Part shown: positions 17,974 to 27,436 of the stretch, piece after piece | Numbering within the stretch: position 1 is the first letter of the stretch | Layout: every line of letters starts with the position of its first letter | Source of the DNA: JAPPHA01 sp965242975 | GTDB taxonomy: Bacteria; Pseudomonadota; Alphaproteobacteria; Rhodobacterales; Rhodobacteraceae | NCBI GenBank assembly: GCA_965242975.1 | Contig: CBDETS010000007.1 | Coordinates: 4,092,001 to 4,156,000, forward strand | Direction of reading: 5' to 3' | Length of the DNA stretch: 64,000 nucleotides | Position numbers and translations under genes: made by a program | The notes under the pieces: generated by a model | The model's input: the letters and a program-made list of their open reading frames with translations, nothing else | What the model was told of the DNA's origin: nothing | The model's database searches: none

Positions 17974-19254
17974 ATGCCAAGCGTCGGATACTCACAAGCG
18001 AAAGTCGGTCTGTACCGCGCAACCATTATCGGTGCTGTCGCGCTGGCGCTGATTTCGGGTTCATTTCACGGCATATTGGACGAATTCGCCCAGGAAGAAG
18101 TTGCTGACACTACGAAAGAGTCGATGGGCATCTTTGTCGTAACCAGGGCGATAAACGGCGGGGTCTCGGTCTTTCAGACTTCGCAGGTCAATGTACCTCT
18201 GCTCGCATCTGTCGAGGTAGGGCAGATGCTCGACCCGGTGAACGATGCCGTTGAACGGCTTTCTTCAACCTTGGTATGGGCTATCGGTTCGCTTTTTGTC
18301 CAGCGTATCCTGCTCGAAATGGTCGCTGGCCCGGTTTTCAAGTGGGCCTTTTGCTGGATTGGTGTCGGGGCAATCGCATTCTTGTTGTTAATGGAATGGC
18401 GTCGGTTTCGAATCAGGGTTCGTCATGTCTTCGGCGTATCGGACAACACGCTAGAACGCTTCAGGGATTGGCTCGTGCGTTTGCTCATCGTGGCCGTCAT
18501 CTTTCGATTCATCATCCCAGTCTTTATCGCCCTGAGTTTTTTGTTCAGCCAGCTGTTCCTGGAATCCGCGATTGCGGAGAACTCGGAACAACTCTCCGTG
18601 CTAAGAACTCAAGTTTCAGACATTGCGGGCTCGCCTACTCGTGACAGTGGGGAGCTTGAGGACGAGAAGTCCGAATTGGAAAAGGGAATAGATGAACTCG
18701 AGAATTCGGTGGCATCAGCCCGCGAAGAAATGGAACAGCTGGACGCCCGGATCGAGAAACTCGGTAAAGGGGAGGGCCCATGGCGGTTACTCCCGACTTG
18801 GCTTGGTGGTGCCTCGGACAGCGAGGAGCTTGGAACGGCGAAGAAACAACGGCAAACAACAGGTCATGAAGTGGAACGCCTTGAGGCCGCAATCAAGGAC
18901 AGCAAGGATGCCCTTGAGTGTATCAACACACGCATTGCAGGAGAGTCGTGCGACTCGCTGTTGGACCGGATATCGAACGCGGGCACGGTAGGCATTTCGC
19001 AACTCAAAGAGATGTTTGAAAGGTTCGACCACATGGCGACCAACGTCACGATGCTTCTCGTCGCGATTGCGATCAAAAACATTCTCTTTCCCATTGTGTT
19101 TCTGATGCTGGCCGTGAAGTGCAGCTTGCCGATCGCCCGATATGCGTCTCGGCTGTCTTGCGGTTTTGAGGAAGGTACAGGGAAACTCGGGGAAAAGGCG
19201 GTCGGCGACACGGAGCCCCTTCGGCGACGGTTGGAACGACGCCCAGAATCCTGA
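17974..19254 (+). CDS. uncharacterised multi-pass membrane protein with central coiled coil
   Basis: I do not recognise this 426-residue protein. Hydrophobic segments lie near residues 14-34, 95-115, 122-142 and 165-195, with a last one around residues 350-375. Residues 210-320 are highly charged with heptad-like Glu/Lys/Leu spacing (for example ELEDEKSELEKGIDELE), so a long coiled coil is likely. Two cysteines sit in ALECINTRIAGESC. The ATG at 17974 follows GAGGA. It lies between the phosphonate operon and a peptide-type importer but need not belong to either. Base composition is lower in GC than its neighbours by eye. Confidence 0.75.
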   Translation: MPSVGYSQAKVGLYRATIIGAVALALISGSFHGILDEFAQEEVADTTKESMGIFVVTRAINGGVSVFQTSQVNVPLLASVEVGQMLDPVNDAVERLSSTLVWAIGSLFVQRILLEMVAGPVFKWAFCWIGVGAIAFLLLMEWRRFRIRVRHVFGVSDNTLERFRDWLVRLLIVAVIFRFIIPVFIALSFLFSQLFLESAIAENSEQLSVLRTQVSDIAGSPTRDSGELEDEKSELEKGIDELENSVASAREEMEQLDARIEKLGKGEGPWRLLPTWLGGASDSEELGTAKKQRQTTGHEVERLEAAIKDSKDALECINTRIAGESCDSLLDRISNAGTVGISQLKEMFERFDHMATNVTMLLVAIAIKNILFPIVFLMLAVKCSLPIARYASRLSCGFEEGTGKLGEKAVGDTEPLRRRLERRPES

Positions 19255-19762
19255 TCCCTCTTGTAGTCAGGAACCAAAAGATTCTGAGCTGGCAAGGGGC
19301 AATTGGTCTTCGGTAATCGGCTCCCATTGATATCGTCCTATGGAATTGCCGAAGAGAGGCCCACGGATCCGGAAACAGGCATTATTTGATTCTCGGCAGC
19401 CTGCCGCGAGGGGGGTGCCGGTCGTTCGAGATTGAACATTGAACTGGATGTTCGACCTTTTTTGTCATAAGGCCGTAACACATTCTTGACAAATTTCTGT
19501 TCGAATGCCGAAGAGCGTTAGAGCAGGCAGTTCGGAATTTTTTTGAAACGTTTCTGATCAACCTCTGTTGCCGGGGTTGTTACGGAAACAAAACCAGGGG
19601 TGGGAAAACAGCAGACAGGTCCAAACCTATCAATTGCCGGACTGATCTGAACCGGTCAGGACGCGCGATTCAGTGGGAATGGAACTCGACAGGACCCGAA
19701 AATGCAACCGCGGCGGATCATGGTGCTGTCGAACACAAACTCAAACAATCAGGAGTAAGACA
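19255..19762 (+). other. 508-base intergenic region upstream of the Dpp-type importer
   Basis: No coding frame here looks real. It contains AT-rich patches around 19455-19500, including TTGACA at 19486, but no matching -10 box at normal spacing. It should contain the importer's promoter. The AGGAG ribosome binding site is at the right end. Confidence 0.5.
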
Positions 19763-21802
19763 ATGAAAGTGGGATTCCTTTCGGGTGCTGTCGTTCTCGC
19801 CAGCGCCGGAATTGCATTTGCTGAGTGCCCGCCGGTTACCATCGCTGATTCGATGGGCGTACCGGCCGGGAAATATCCTCAACAATATGAACTGTCGGAG
19901 TTCGAAACTCTGGCAAACTGCAAGCTGACCTTCAGCGAAAACCCGGATATCGCAGCCCTGAACGCCAGGATCCGCGGAAATCCGGATCTGCCGCCGCTCT
20001 CGGAGCGCCTTCCGGAAGAACCCCTGGTCATGGCGCCGTATCATTCGATCGGAAAATACGGCGATACACTGGACGTTCTTTCCAACGCCACCGAAGCCGG
20101 CACCTCCGACTTTCTTTCGGTTCGCCATGTCAATCTTGTCCGGTATTCGGATGATCTTCAGACCATCGTTCCGAATATCGCGAAGGACTGGGAATGGAAT
20201 GACGATTTCACCCAGTTGACCTTCTTCCTGCGCAAGGGCCATCGCTGGTCGGACGGCGCTCCCTTTACGGCCGAGGACGTGAAGTTCTGGTACGACAACC
20301 TGGCGCTTGACCCGAAAATCATCGAGAAGCCGAAGGATTACGTGCTGGTCGCCGGCGAACGCATGGAAGTCGAAGTCCTCGACCCGCAAACCGTGAGGTT
20401 CAATCTTCCGGCGCCGAAACCGGGCCTTCTCGCCCACTTCGCAACGTCGTTTGCCCAGGGATTCCAGCCAAAGCATTTTCTGGGCCAGTTCCACCCAGAC
20501 CTGAATCCGGATGCGGATGCGCTGGCCCAGGAGGCCGGGTTTGAAAACGGCCTGGCAGTGCTTTCGGCCTACTTCGGCAATTCCGACTGGACGGATACGC
20601 CATCGCCATTGCTCAACAGCCCGGACAAGGTCGGAAATCTGCCCGCGGACGTAGTCCCGACCCTGGAGTCGCACATCTACACGACCGACACTCCAGACGG
20701 GCGGCACCTGGTTGCCAACCCGTATTTCCACCAGGTCGACACGGCCGGAAACCAGTTGCCGTACATCAACGAACAGGATGAGATCTACGCCAACGACAAC
20801 GAGGTTCGAATCCTCAAGCTGGTTAACGGCGAAGCCGACTACAAGTCGCAATCCTTGCAGTTGCCTTCAGCGCCACTGCTTCTGGAGAACCAGGAATCGG
20901 GCGATTTTACCGTCCACCTGAGGCCGGAAATCACCCTTTCCAATTTCTCGTTCAACGTTACCCACGAGAACCTGGAACGGCGCAAGGTTTACGGCGATCT
21001 CCGGTTCCGCCAGGCAATGTCGCTGGCGATCAACCGGGATGAACTGAACGAGATCGCCTTCTTTGGCCTTGGCACCCCGAGACAGTACATTGGCTTCTCG
21101 CCGAAACCGGAATTCGTCGATGACAAGTGGCTGACGTATTTCACCGAGTTCGATCCGGACCGCTCGAATGCGCTTCTCGATGAAATCGGCATGGTGGATG
21201 TCGATGGCGACGGGTTCAGGGAACTGCCGAACGGCGAAAAGATCGTCGTCAACATGCAGTTCTCCACCCAGGGAATCGCAGGGCAGGTTGTCGAGCTTGT
21301 CGGCCAGTACTGGGCGGACGTGGGCTTGCAGACGACGGTCAAGGAAGTGACGCCGGATGAGTACCGGAGTGCGCAATCGGCCAATCTTCTCGACGTCGGC
21401 ATGTGGCGAAAGAGCCAGCCGTTGGCCATCGTACTCGGCAACAACGAACTCTGGGTTCCTCCCTTCGAAAACTATTTCGGCCATCGGACCGGGATGCTGT
21501 GGGCGGAATGGGTCGACTCGGGCGGCGCCAATGGCGTCGAACCGCCGGCCTACGTCACGCAACTGATTGATGACATCAACGCCTTCCAGTCAGCGGCGTC
21601 CGGTTCAGACGAATTCGAGATGCTGGGATCACGAATGGTGGAGAACATGGTCACCAATCTGCTGTTCATCGGCACGGTTCAGGCTCCGGCTCCGATCTAT
21701 CAGAGAAATGCGCTGAAGAATTTCGAGGTCATGAAGACTCACTCGTACGAATACTACCGTACCTACCCGTATCGGGCGACACAGTGGTATCTCGACGAAT
21801 GA
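19763..21802 (+). CDS. family-5 ABC transporter substrate-binding protein, large form
   Basis: A 679-residue extracellular solute-binding protein of family 5 (peptide/opine/nickel type), longer than the usual 500-550 residues. It has a Sec signal peptide (MKVGFLSGAVVLASAG, cleavage near AFAE). An N-terminal extra domain (residues 25-90) precedes the core, with typical segments such as FFLRKGHRWSDGAPFTAEDVKF and LRFRQAMSLAINRDE. I chose the ATG at 19763 because of the AGGAG site and the signal peptide. It opens a five-gene importer operon. Ligand unknown. Confidence 0.9.
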   Translation: MKVGFLSGAVVLASAGIAFAECPPVTIADSMGVPAGKYPQQYELSEFETLANCKLTFSENPDIAALNARIRGNPDLPPLSERLPEEPLVMAPYHSIGKYGDTLDVLSNATEAGTSDFLSVRHVNLVRYSDDLQTIVPNIAKDWEWNDDFTQLTFFLRKGHRWSDGAPFTAEDVKFWYDNLALDPKIIEKPKDYVLVAGERMEVEVLDPQTVRFNLPAPKPGLLAHFATSFAQGFQPKHFLGQFHPDLNPDADALAQEAGFENGLAVLSAYFGNSDWTDTPSPLLNSPDKVGNLPADVVPTLESHIYTTDTPDGRHLVANPYFHQVDTAGNQLPYINEQDEIYANDNEVRILKLVNGEADYKSQSLQLPSAPLLLENQESGDFTVHLRPEITLSNFSFNVTHENLERRKVYGDLRFRQAMSLAINRDELNEIAFFGLGTPRQYIGFSPKPEFVDDKWLTYFTEFDPDRSNALLDEIGMVDVDGDGFRELPNGEKIVVNMQFSTQGIAGQVVELVGQYWADVGLQTTVKEVTPDEYRSAQSANLLDVGMWRKSQPLAIVLGNNELWVPPFENYFGHRTGMLWAEWVDSGGANGVEPPAYVTQLIDDINAFQSAASGSDEFEMLGSRMVENMVTNLLFIGTVQAPAPIYQRNALKNFEVMKTHSYEYYRTYPYRATQWYLDE

Positions 21803-21815
21803 CGTGAACGAATCG

Positions 21816-21846
21816 GGTATCGGGCGCCATAACGGCGCCCGATACC
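21816..21846 (+). promoter_or_regulatory. strong intercistronic hairpin (13-bp perfect stem, 5-base loop)
   Basis: GGTATCGGGCGCC and its exact reverse complement flank the loop ATAAC, starting 13 bases after the binding-protein stop codon. No run of T follows. Such hairpins behind binding-protein genes protect the upstream mRNA or reduce read-through, giving more binding protein than permease. That role is known for other ABC operons and inferred here. Confidence 0.8.
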
Positions 21847-21933
21847 GTAAATCAGCGGCCGCCTGAGGTTGATGCTGCGGTTTCGTTTGCCGGCGGCTCG
21901 CTTGATTCTGACGACGACGGAACAGGAACGTAC

Positions 21934-22938
21934 ATGGTCCAGTTTCTCCGTTTTGCCGCGTTCCGGGCCGTGATGGCCTGCATGACACTGGTCATGGTCT
22001 CCTTTATCGTGTTTACGCTGATGGAACTGGTGCCGGGTGACTGCGCCGAGCGCTACCTCGCATTCAAGAACACCCAGGGCCAGCAGATCACGGTACAGGA
22101 CATCGATGCCGAACGGGCCCGGCTGGGCCTCGACCGCCCTTTCGCGGTACGCTGGGTGACCTGGCTGGGCAACGCGTTTCGTGGCGACTTCGGCGACAGT
22201 TGCATCCTGAGGGTCAACATCAACAATCTTCTCGGTGAGAAATTCTGGCTGTCGCTGGGCATTTGTCTGACAGCGCTGGTGCTCGCCTACCTGGTGGCGA
22301 TTCCCGTCGGAATCATATCGGTGACCGCCAACAGCCCGCTCCTCAACAATTCCTTGCGCCTGGTCAGCTATCTCGGCCTTGCCCTGCCGAACTTCCTGCT
22401 CGCGCTTCTGATCATGCTGTTTGCGACCATTTATTTCGGGGAGAGCCTGACAGGGCTGTTCTCCAAGGAGTACAGGGACGCCGAATGGTCCTACGGACGG
22501 GTGCTGGATTTCCTCGGCCACGTCTGGTTACCCGTTTTCATTCTCGGATGGTCGGCGACCGCCTTTGCCATCCAGACGGTCAGGGCACTGATGGCAGATG
22601 AGATCGGCAAGCTCTACGTGACGGCAGCTGCGGCGAGAGGCGTTTCCGGTCGACGGCTCCTGCTTCGTTACCCGGCCAGGCATGCATTCGGCCCCATAGT
22701 CAATTCGCTTGGTTTCGACCTCAACCGGATCTTCAATGAATTGCCGGTGGTGGCGTTGATCATGACGCTGACGGAGGCCGGTGCGCTGTTGATCGAGGCG
22801 CTGGCGCGGTCCAACGACCAGCAGCTCGCCGGGGCGATCATCTTCCTGCTGACGGCGAGCATCGTGACCCTGAACTTCCTGACCGACATCCTGCTCGCGC
22901 TGACCGACCCGCGGGTCCGCCGAAGCATCCTGGGTTGA
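21934..22938 (+). CDS. ABC transporter permease, DppB/OppB type
   Basis: A 334-residue inner-membrane permease of the DppB/OppB group with about six membrane spans. The first span (MTLVMVSFIVFTLMELVPGD) carries the group's VPGD pattern. A long periplasmic loop follows, and the EAA-like loop is near RGVSGRRLLLRYPARHA. It is the first of two permeases in the importer; the second starts four bases after its stop. Confidence 0.92.
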   Translation: MVQFLRFAAFRAVMACMTLVMVSFIVFTLMELVPGDCAERYLAFKNTQGQQITVQDIDAERARLGLDRPFAVRWVTWLGNAFRGDFGDSCILRVNINNLLGEKFWLSLGICLTALVLAYLVAIPVGIISVTANSPLLNNSLRLVSYLGLALPNFLLALLIMLFATIYFGESLTGLFSKEYRDAEWSYGRVLDFLGHVWLPVFILGWSATAFAIQTVRALMADEIGKLYVTAAAARGVSGRRLLLRYPARHAFGPIVNSLGFDLNRIFNELPVVALIMTLTEAGALLIEALARSNDQQLAGAIIFLLTASIVTLNFLTDILLALTDPRVRRSILG

Positions 22939-22942
22939 GACG

Positions 22943-24145
22943 ATGAGCGAAACTCCTACGCAAGAAATGCTGCACGCCGACACGGGAACGGGCAGCGCCG
23001 CCGGCGGCGGGACTGACCCGAACATCGACCAGCGGCGAAAGGAAGCCTATTTCACCGCATCCCAGTGGCAATTGGTCTGGGCCCGGTTTCGCAAGATCCG
23101 CTCGGCGATGATTGCCGGTTACATCCTGATTTTCCTGGTCATCTGCGGGCTGTTTGCGCCGTTCCTGTCACCCTACAATCCGACTATTGCCGGTCGCGAC
23201 AAGGAATATCAGAACGGGGCGCCGCAGATCCCGAAGTTCTGCGATGAAAACGGGTGTTCACTCCGCCCGTTCATTTACACCTACGAGCGGAGCCGGTCGA
23301 TCGAGACGAATTTCCGCTGGGTGACCGAGGCAAACAGGGACAAGAGGCGCTATGTCGTGTTTTTCCCGAAAGGGAGTGAATACACCCTGCTCAGGATTCC
23401 CTTTTTCAAGTTCAACCGTCATCTTTTCGGCGTCGATGAGGGGATGATCCACCTGTTCGGAACCGACTCGGGGGGAAAGGATATTTTCTCGAGAACGCTG
23501 CACGCCATCAATACCTCGCTGGCAGTCGGAACAATCGGCGTGATGATCGCCTTTGTCCTGGCGCTGATCATAGGAGGGGTATCCGGCTATTACGGAGGGT
23601 GGCTGGATTCGGTGATCCAGATGTTCACGGACGGCGTGCGCACGATTCCGGCAATCCCGCTGTTCATGGCGCTGGCGGCGTTTGTTCCGGATGAATGGAG
23701 TGCCGAGATGCGGTTCTTCTTCATCTCGATCATCCTGGGCTTCATCGGATGGCCGACGCTCGCCCGCAGGGTCCGGACTCACCTTTTGTCCGAACGCAAC
23801 CAGGAGTACGTCCTTGCTGCCCAGCTTTGCGGAGCTTCAGGAGGGCACATCATCCGCAGGCACCTTCTGCCCAGCTTCACCAGTTACATCGTCGTCGACC
23901 TGGTCATATCCTTTCCCTACATGGTGCTCTCGGAGACCGCGCTCAGCTTTATCGGTCTCGGTCTGAAAGACCCGGTCAATTCTCTCGGGGTCATGTTGCA
24001 GAACGTGACCAATGCAGATGTCCTGCTGAACTACCAGTGGTACTTCATTCCGGTGATCTTTTTCATCACGCTGGTTCTGGCTTTTGTCTTCGTCGGTGAT
24101 GGACTGCGCGATGCGGCCGATCCCTATTCGGATGTGTCGCGATGA
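22943..24145 (+). CDS. ABC transporter permease, DppC/OppC type
   Basis: A 400-residue permease of the DppC/OppC group. A polar N-terminal tail of about 45 residues precedes the first membrane span, and a periplasmic insert of about 100 residues precedes GTDSGGKDIFSR. The C-terminal half has the standard SFIGLGLKDPVNSLGVM and DGLRDAADPYSD. Its stop overlaps the next ATPase start by four bases. Confidence 0.92.
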   Translation: MSETPTQEMLHADTGTGSAAGGGTDPNIDQRRKEAYFTASQWQLVWARFRKIRSAMIAGYILIFLVICGLFAPFLSPYNPTIAGRDKEYQNGAPQIPKFCDENGCSLRPFIYTYERSRSIETNFRWVTEANRDKRRYVVFFPKGSEYTLLRIPFFKFNRHLFGVDEGMIHLFGTDSGGKDIFSRTLHAINTSLAVGTIGVMIAFVLALIIGGVSGYYGGWLDSVIQMFTDGVRTIPAIPLFMALAAFVPDEWSAEMRFFFISIILGFIGWPTLARRVRTHLLSERNQEYVLAAQLCGASGGHIIRRHLLPSFTSYIVVDLVISFPYMVLSETALSFIGLGLKDPVNSLGVMLQNVTNADVLLNYQWYFIPVIFFITLVLAFVFVGDGLRDAADPYSDVSR

Positions 24146-25158
24146 CGGCGCTGGTCGAGGTCGAAAACCTGACACTGCAGTTTGACACTGACGAAGGGCG
24201 CATCACGGCCGTCGAGGACATGTCGTTTTCGATCGAACCGGGCCACGTGATGGGCCTGGTCGGGGAAAGCGGATCAGGCAAGTCGGTCACGGCCAAGTCC
24301 CTGATGAAACTGAACCCCGGCAACGCGGTTTATGCCGGGGGTTCGCGTATTACGCTTCACCTGGAGAGCGGCCCGGTCGACGTCCTTTCTCTCAGGACTT
24401 CGCGCGAGATGCAGGTCGTCCGCGGCGGGTCCATTTCGATGATTTTCCAGGAGCCGATGGCGAGTTTTGCGCCGGCGATCACGATCGGCAGGCAGATGGT
24501 CGAGCAACTGCGCATCCACACGGACATGTCAGTTTCCGACTGCCGAAATCTGTCCATCGAGATGCTTGAACGGGTGGGGATATCGGACGCGCCGAAGCGA
24601 TTCGATCAATATGCCTTCGAGTTGTCCGGTGGCATGCGCCAGCGGGCAATGATCGCCATGGCGCTGTCGACCCGTCCGAGGCTTTTGATCGCCGACGAAC
24701 CGACCACCGCGCTCGATGTGACGATTCAGGCTCAAGTGCTCGATCTGATGAAAGACCTCGTCGCCGACTTCGGCATGGCGATCATTTTCATTACGCATGA
24801 CCTCGGCGTCGTGGCCCAGACGGCGGACACGGTCGCGGTCATGTACCTCGGGCGACTTGTCGAATACGGTCCGGTCCGGTCGGTGATTCATGAGCCGCAG
24901 CACCCGTACACCAAGGGGTTGATCGCGGCCCTTCCGAAGATCGACGATCTGGATGCGCCGCTCACACCTATTCCCGGCGACATCCCTTCGCCGTTGGAAA
25001 GACCAAGCGGGTGCGTCTTCTCGACCCGCTGCCCTTCCGTTGCCGGAGACGCCTGTCGATTGGAAATCCCGGTGTTTTCCGACGTCGATTCCGAGCATCG
25101 TGTCGCCTGTCATCTGTTCGGGGAGGCAAATGGCCGGGGAGTGGCGCACAATGGATGA
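24142..25158 (+). CDS. ABC transporter ATP-binding protein, DppD/OppD type
   Basis: A 338-residue ATPase with Walker A GESGSGKS, signature LSGGMRQRAMIAMAL, Walker B LLIADEPTTALDVT and switch histidine ITHDLGVVA. The C-terminal oligopeptide-transporter segment is present (PLERPSGCVFSTRCPSV, with cysteines typical of an Fe-S or structural motif). It pairs with the following ATPase. Confidence 0.93.
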   Translation: MTALVEVENLTLQFDTDEGRITAVEDMSFSIEPGHVMGLVGESGSGKSVTAKSLMKLNPGNAVYAGGSRITLHLESGPVDVLSLRTSREMQVVRGGSISMIFQEPMASFAPAITIGRQMVEQLRIHTDMSVSDCRNLSIEMLERVGISDAPKRFDQYAFELSGGMRQRAMIAMALSTRPRLLIADEPTTALDVTIQAQVLDLMKDLVADFGMAIIFITHDLGVVAQTADTVAVMYLGRLVEYGPVRSVIHEPQHPYTKGLIAALPKIDDLDAPLTPIPGDIPSPLERPSGCVFSTRCPSVAGDACRLEIPVFSDVDSEHRVACHLFGEANGRGVAHNG

Positions 25159-26188
25159 CGATGTTCTGGTTTCTGCCCGGTCACTGTCTGTCCATTTCCC
25201 GATCGGCGGCGGCCTGTTTCAGAAAAAGTCGTACGTGCGCGCGGTCGAAAACGTCGATATCGATATCCGCAAGGGGAGCTTCCACGGGCTGGTCGGGGAG
25301 TCCGGATCCGGAAAGACCACGCTCGGTCGCGCGTTGCTCAGGGCGGCACCGATCAGCCAGGGGGACGTGGTCTACAAGGACGAAGACGTCACGTACGACC
25401 TGACGACAATCGGGTCGGCGGAGCTCAAGGATTACCGCAGCCGCGCGCAACTGATATTTCAGGACCCTTATGCCGCGCTGTCCCCGAGAATGACGGTTCG
25501 GGACATCATTGCCGAACCGCTCGAAGTGATGGGGTTGACGTCGAATCGCGAGGAAACCGATCTGAGGGTACGCGATATTGCGGCCAAGTGCCGGTTGAAC
25601 CTGGAGCACCTTCGGCGATTTCCGCACGCGTTTTCAGGAGGGCAGAGGCAGAGAATCTCGATTGCACGTGCATTGGTGTCCCACCCTCGATTCGTGGTTG
25701 CCGACGAAAGCGTGGCAGCACTGGACGTCTCGATCCAGGCAGATGTGCTCAACCTTCTCAAGTCCCTCCAGGACGAGTTGGGACTGACATTCCTGTTCAT
25801 CAGCCACGACCTCAGTGTCGTTGCACTGATCTGCGACCACGTGGCGCTGATGTATTGCGGGCGACTGGTTGAAACGGCGCCGACCAGGACCCTGTTCAAA
25901 CAGCCGCGTCATCCCTACACACGGGCATTGCTGTCGGCAATTCCGTCACTTGATCCCGATGACACCGGACGGGCCCAGAAGCTCGAGGGCGAAATACCGT
26001 CTCCGACCGATCCCCCGCCCGGATGTCGGTTCCAGACGCGATGTCCCTTTGCAATCGATGTCTGCCGCAAGGTGGAACCGATGCTGGAACCGGTGGAAGG
26101 AGAGCACAATGTCGCGTGCCACCGTTGGAAAGAACTCGTGGGAGAGTTGTCCATGCAGACGGCCGGCTCCCCGTCCGTTCCTGGTTGA
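25151..26188 (+). CDS. ABC transporter ATP-binding protein, DppF/OppF type
   Basis: A 345-residue second ATPase of the importer. Walker A is GESGSGKTT and the signature is FSGGQRQRISIARAL. Walker B reads FVVADESVAALDVS, where the usual Pro after Glu is Ser. The switch histidine is in ISHDLSVVA, and the C-terminal TDPPPGCRFQTRCP motif is present. I place the start at the ATG at 25151, eight bases inside the previous gene. The downstream neighbour is the broken sulfatase-like gene. Confidence 0.92.
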   Translation: MDDDVLVSARSLSVHFPIGGGLFQKKSYVRAVENVDIDIRKGSFHGLVGESGSGKTTLGRALLRAAPISQGDVVYKDEDVTYDLTTIGSAELKDYRSRAQLIFQDPYAALSPRMTVRDIIAEPLEVMGLTSNREETDLRVRDIAAKCRLNLEHLRRFPHAFSGGQRQRISIARALVSHPRFVVADESVAALDVSIQADVLNLLKSLQDELGLTFLFISHDLSVVALICDHVALMYCGRLVETAPTRTLFKQPRHPYTRALLSAIPSLDPDDTGRAQKLEGEIPSPTDPPPGCRFQTRCPFAIDVCRKVEPMLEPVEGEHNVACHRWKELVGELSMQTAGSPSVPG

Positions 26189-26331
26189 CCCCCGATACAC
26201 TGCAATCTCCCCTGTGCCGACACGGCGGGGCCATGTTTGCCGGTTCCTCCGGTGACCGGCCCGGGGCCAAGGGGGCAATCCAAGCGAGACCTGACGGACA
26301 GGCCAGTCATCATGAACTTGTCAAGTGCCCA

Positions 26332-26628
26332 ATGAATCCGAAACGAAATGTGCTCCTGGTCGTGATCGATCAATTGCGTGCGGACTGCTCCGGCCTGGTG
26401 AACAGCGAGAATGTCAAATCTCGATTCCTTCAGATCGGAAGCCGCCAGTTTTGAACGGCATTATACGATCACCACTCCGTGCGGTCCGTCGCGGACAAGT
26501 CTGCTCACCGGCCTTTACGCGATGACGCGTCGTTCGGTTCGCATTGCCACTCCACTTGCCGACAGAATAGACAATGTCGCGAAGGAAGCGCGGAAGTCCG
26601 ATTTCGAGCCACTTCTGTTTGGATAGGG
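26332..26628 (+). pseudogene. 5' part of a split sulfatase / phosphonate monoester hydrolase-like gene
   Basis: The first 20 codons (NVLLVVIDQLRADC) are the start of an alkaline-phosphatase-superfamily sulfatase with the metal-binding Asp. A frameshift near 26410 moves to another frame, which carries HYTITTPCGPSRTSLLTG. Its CGPSR is the formylglycine-type C-x-P/S-x-R motif of sulfatases and phosphonate monoester hydrolases. Homology then runs to FEPLLFG and stops at a TAG exactly where the 18-kb insertion begins. The rest lies at 44845-45626. It sits 144 bases after the Dpp-type importer and may once have been cotranscribed with it. Confidence 0.85.
26619..26625 (+). repeat. 7-bp direct repeat, left boundary of island
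   Basis: TTGGATA, encoding part of Phe-Gly-Tyr in the sulfatase-like gene. The same seven bases recur at 44845-44851, where the interrupted coding sequence resumes. Best read as a target-site duplication or short recombination core. Confidence 0.7.
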
Positions 26629-26639
26629 GACTACATACG

Positions 26640-27299
26640 AAAGTCACATCGAACCTTCGCACTGACTTCATGGGTCAGTAGATACCGCGCCCAAAAAAAC
26701 GCTCGGGCTTTGGCAAGAGCGCCAGTGCATAGGCGGAGCCGGAGACGCCGCCGCCGACAAACCCAAGCCAGATCGTACGCACGGGGCAGAGCACGCAGCC
26801 GATTCATCCTGGTGGAAAAGGATGAATCCTGACACGATTGCCTTTGCCGCAAACAAAAGCGCGATGTCGGCCAGTGCGTTTCCAGACACACGCACGCCAA
26901 CACCGTCGGCCAGGGAATAGGCGGCAATGGTCAGCCCCGTGAGAAGAGCGGGGACCATGCCCTCTCCCGCATGTTGTGGCCCCAATCCCCGCGAACGACA
27001 GCATGCCGATACCAGAGGACACGGCCAGAATGCCAATCCAGGCCTTGATCGGCAGGATTTCTCCGATCCAGACCTGCGCGCCCAGCGCGACCGGCACGGG
27101 CGCGATGCCGCGCGCAATCGGGTAGGCGACCGACAGGTCCCTGCTGCGACACGCCACGTCGAGGCACCAACAACATCCCCAGCGAAATGACCGTTGAGGC
27201 GAGGATTCAGGTGCAAGAGGCAGGCCGGTAAAGGCCAGGATCACAGCCTTGGTGCCATATGCCCCAGTCGGTCAGGCCCGGAACCATCATCCGGTCTAC
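26640..27299 (-). pseudogene. EamA/DMT-family transporter remnant (main part)
   Basis: On the minus strand, three frames together give a drug/metabolite-transporter (EamA) protein: AYGTKAVILAFTGLPLAP, then DLSVAYPIARGIAPVPVALG and WIGILAVSSGIGMLS. After a shift follow ALLTGLTIAAYSLADGVGVR and SGNALADIALLFAA. At least two frameshifts are needed, so it is dead. Its N-terminal part lies on the other side of the inserted IS, at 29165-29230. It was probably the last gene of the phnW2-phnA2-phnY2 operon, perhaps a transporter for a related compound. Confidence 0.75.
27291..27299 (+). repeat. 9-bp target-site duplication, left of the IS
   Basis: CCGGTCTAC directly abuts the left inverted repeat of the ISKra4-type element. 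The identical nonamer lies at 29165-29173, directly after the right inverted repeat. Confidence 0.9.
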
Positions 27300-27320
27300 G
27301 GGTGCACGACAAAATTGTGA
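27300..27320 (+). repeat. left terminal inverted repeat of the IS
   Basis: Starts GGGTGCACGACAA and ends TTGTGA. It matches the reverse complement of 29144-29164 except for two central bases (AA against TT). Confidence 0.9.
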
Positions 27321-27436
27321 CGATTTGTCCGAGCGTCCTGCGATGAGTTGATTTTTGTCTCCGTGTCTGGTATATGTGTTCTACCAGTTGCCGCGCCCCG
27401 GCTTCCGGGCCACACTCCAGACCCACGGAGGCGATC

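Noticed and set aside
19486..19491. TTGACA as promoter of the Dpp-type operon
   Set aside because: No matching -10 sequence at 16-18 bases; not enough to call a promoter.
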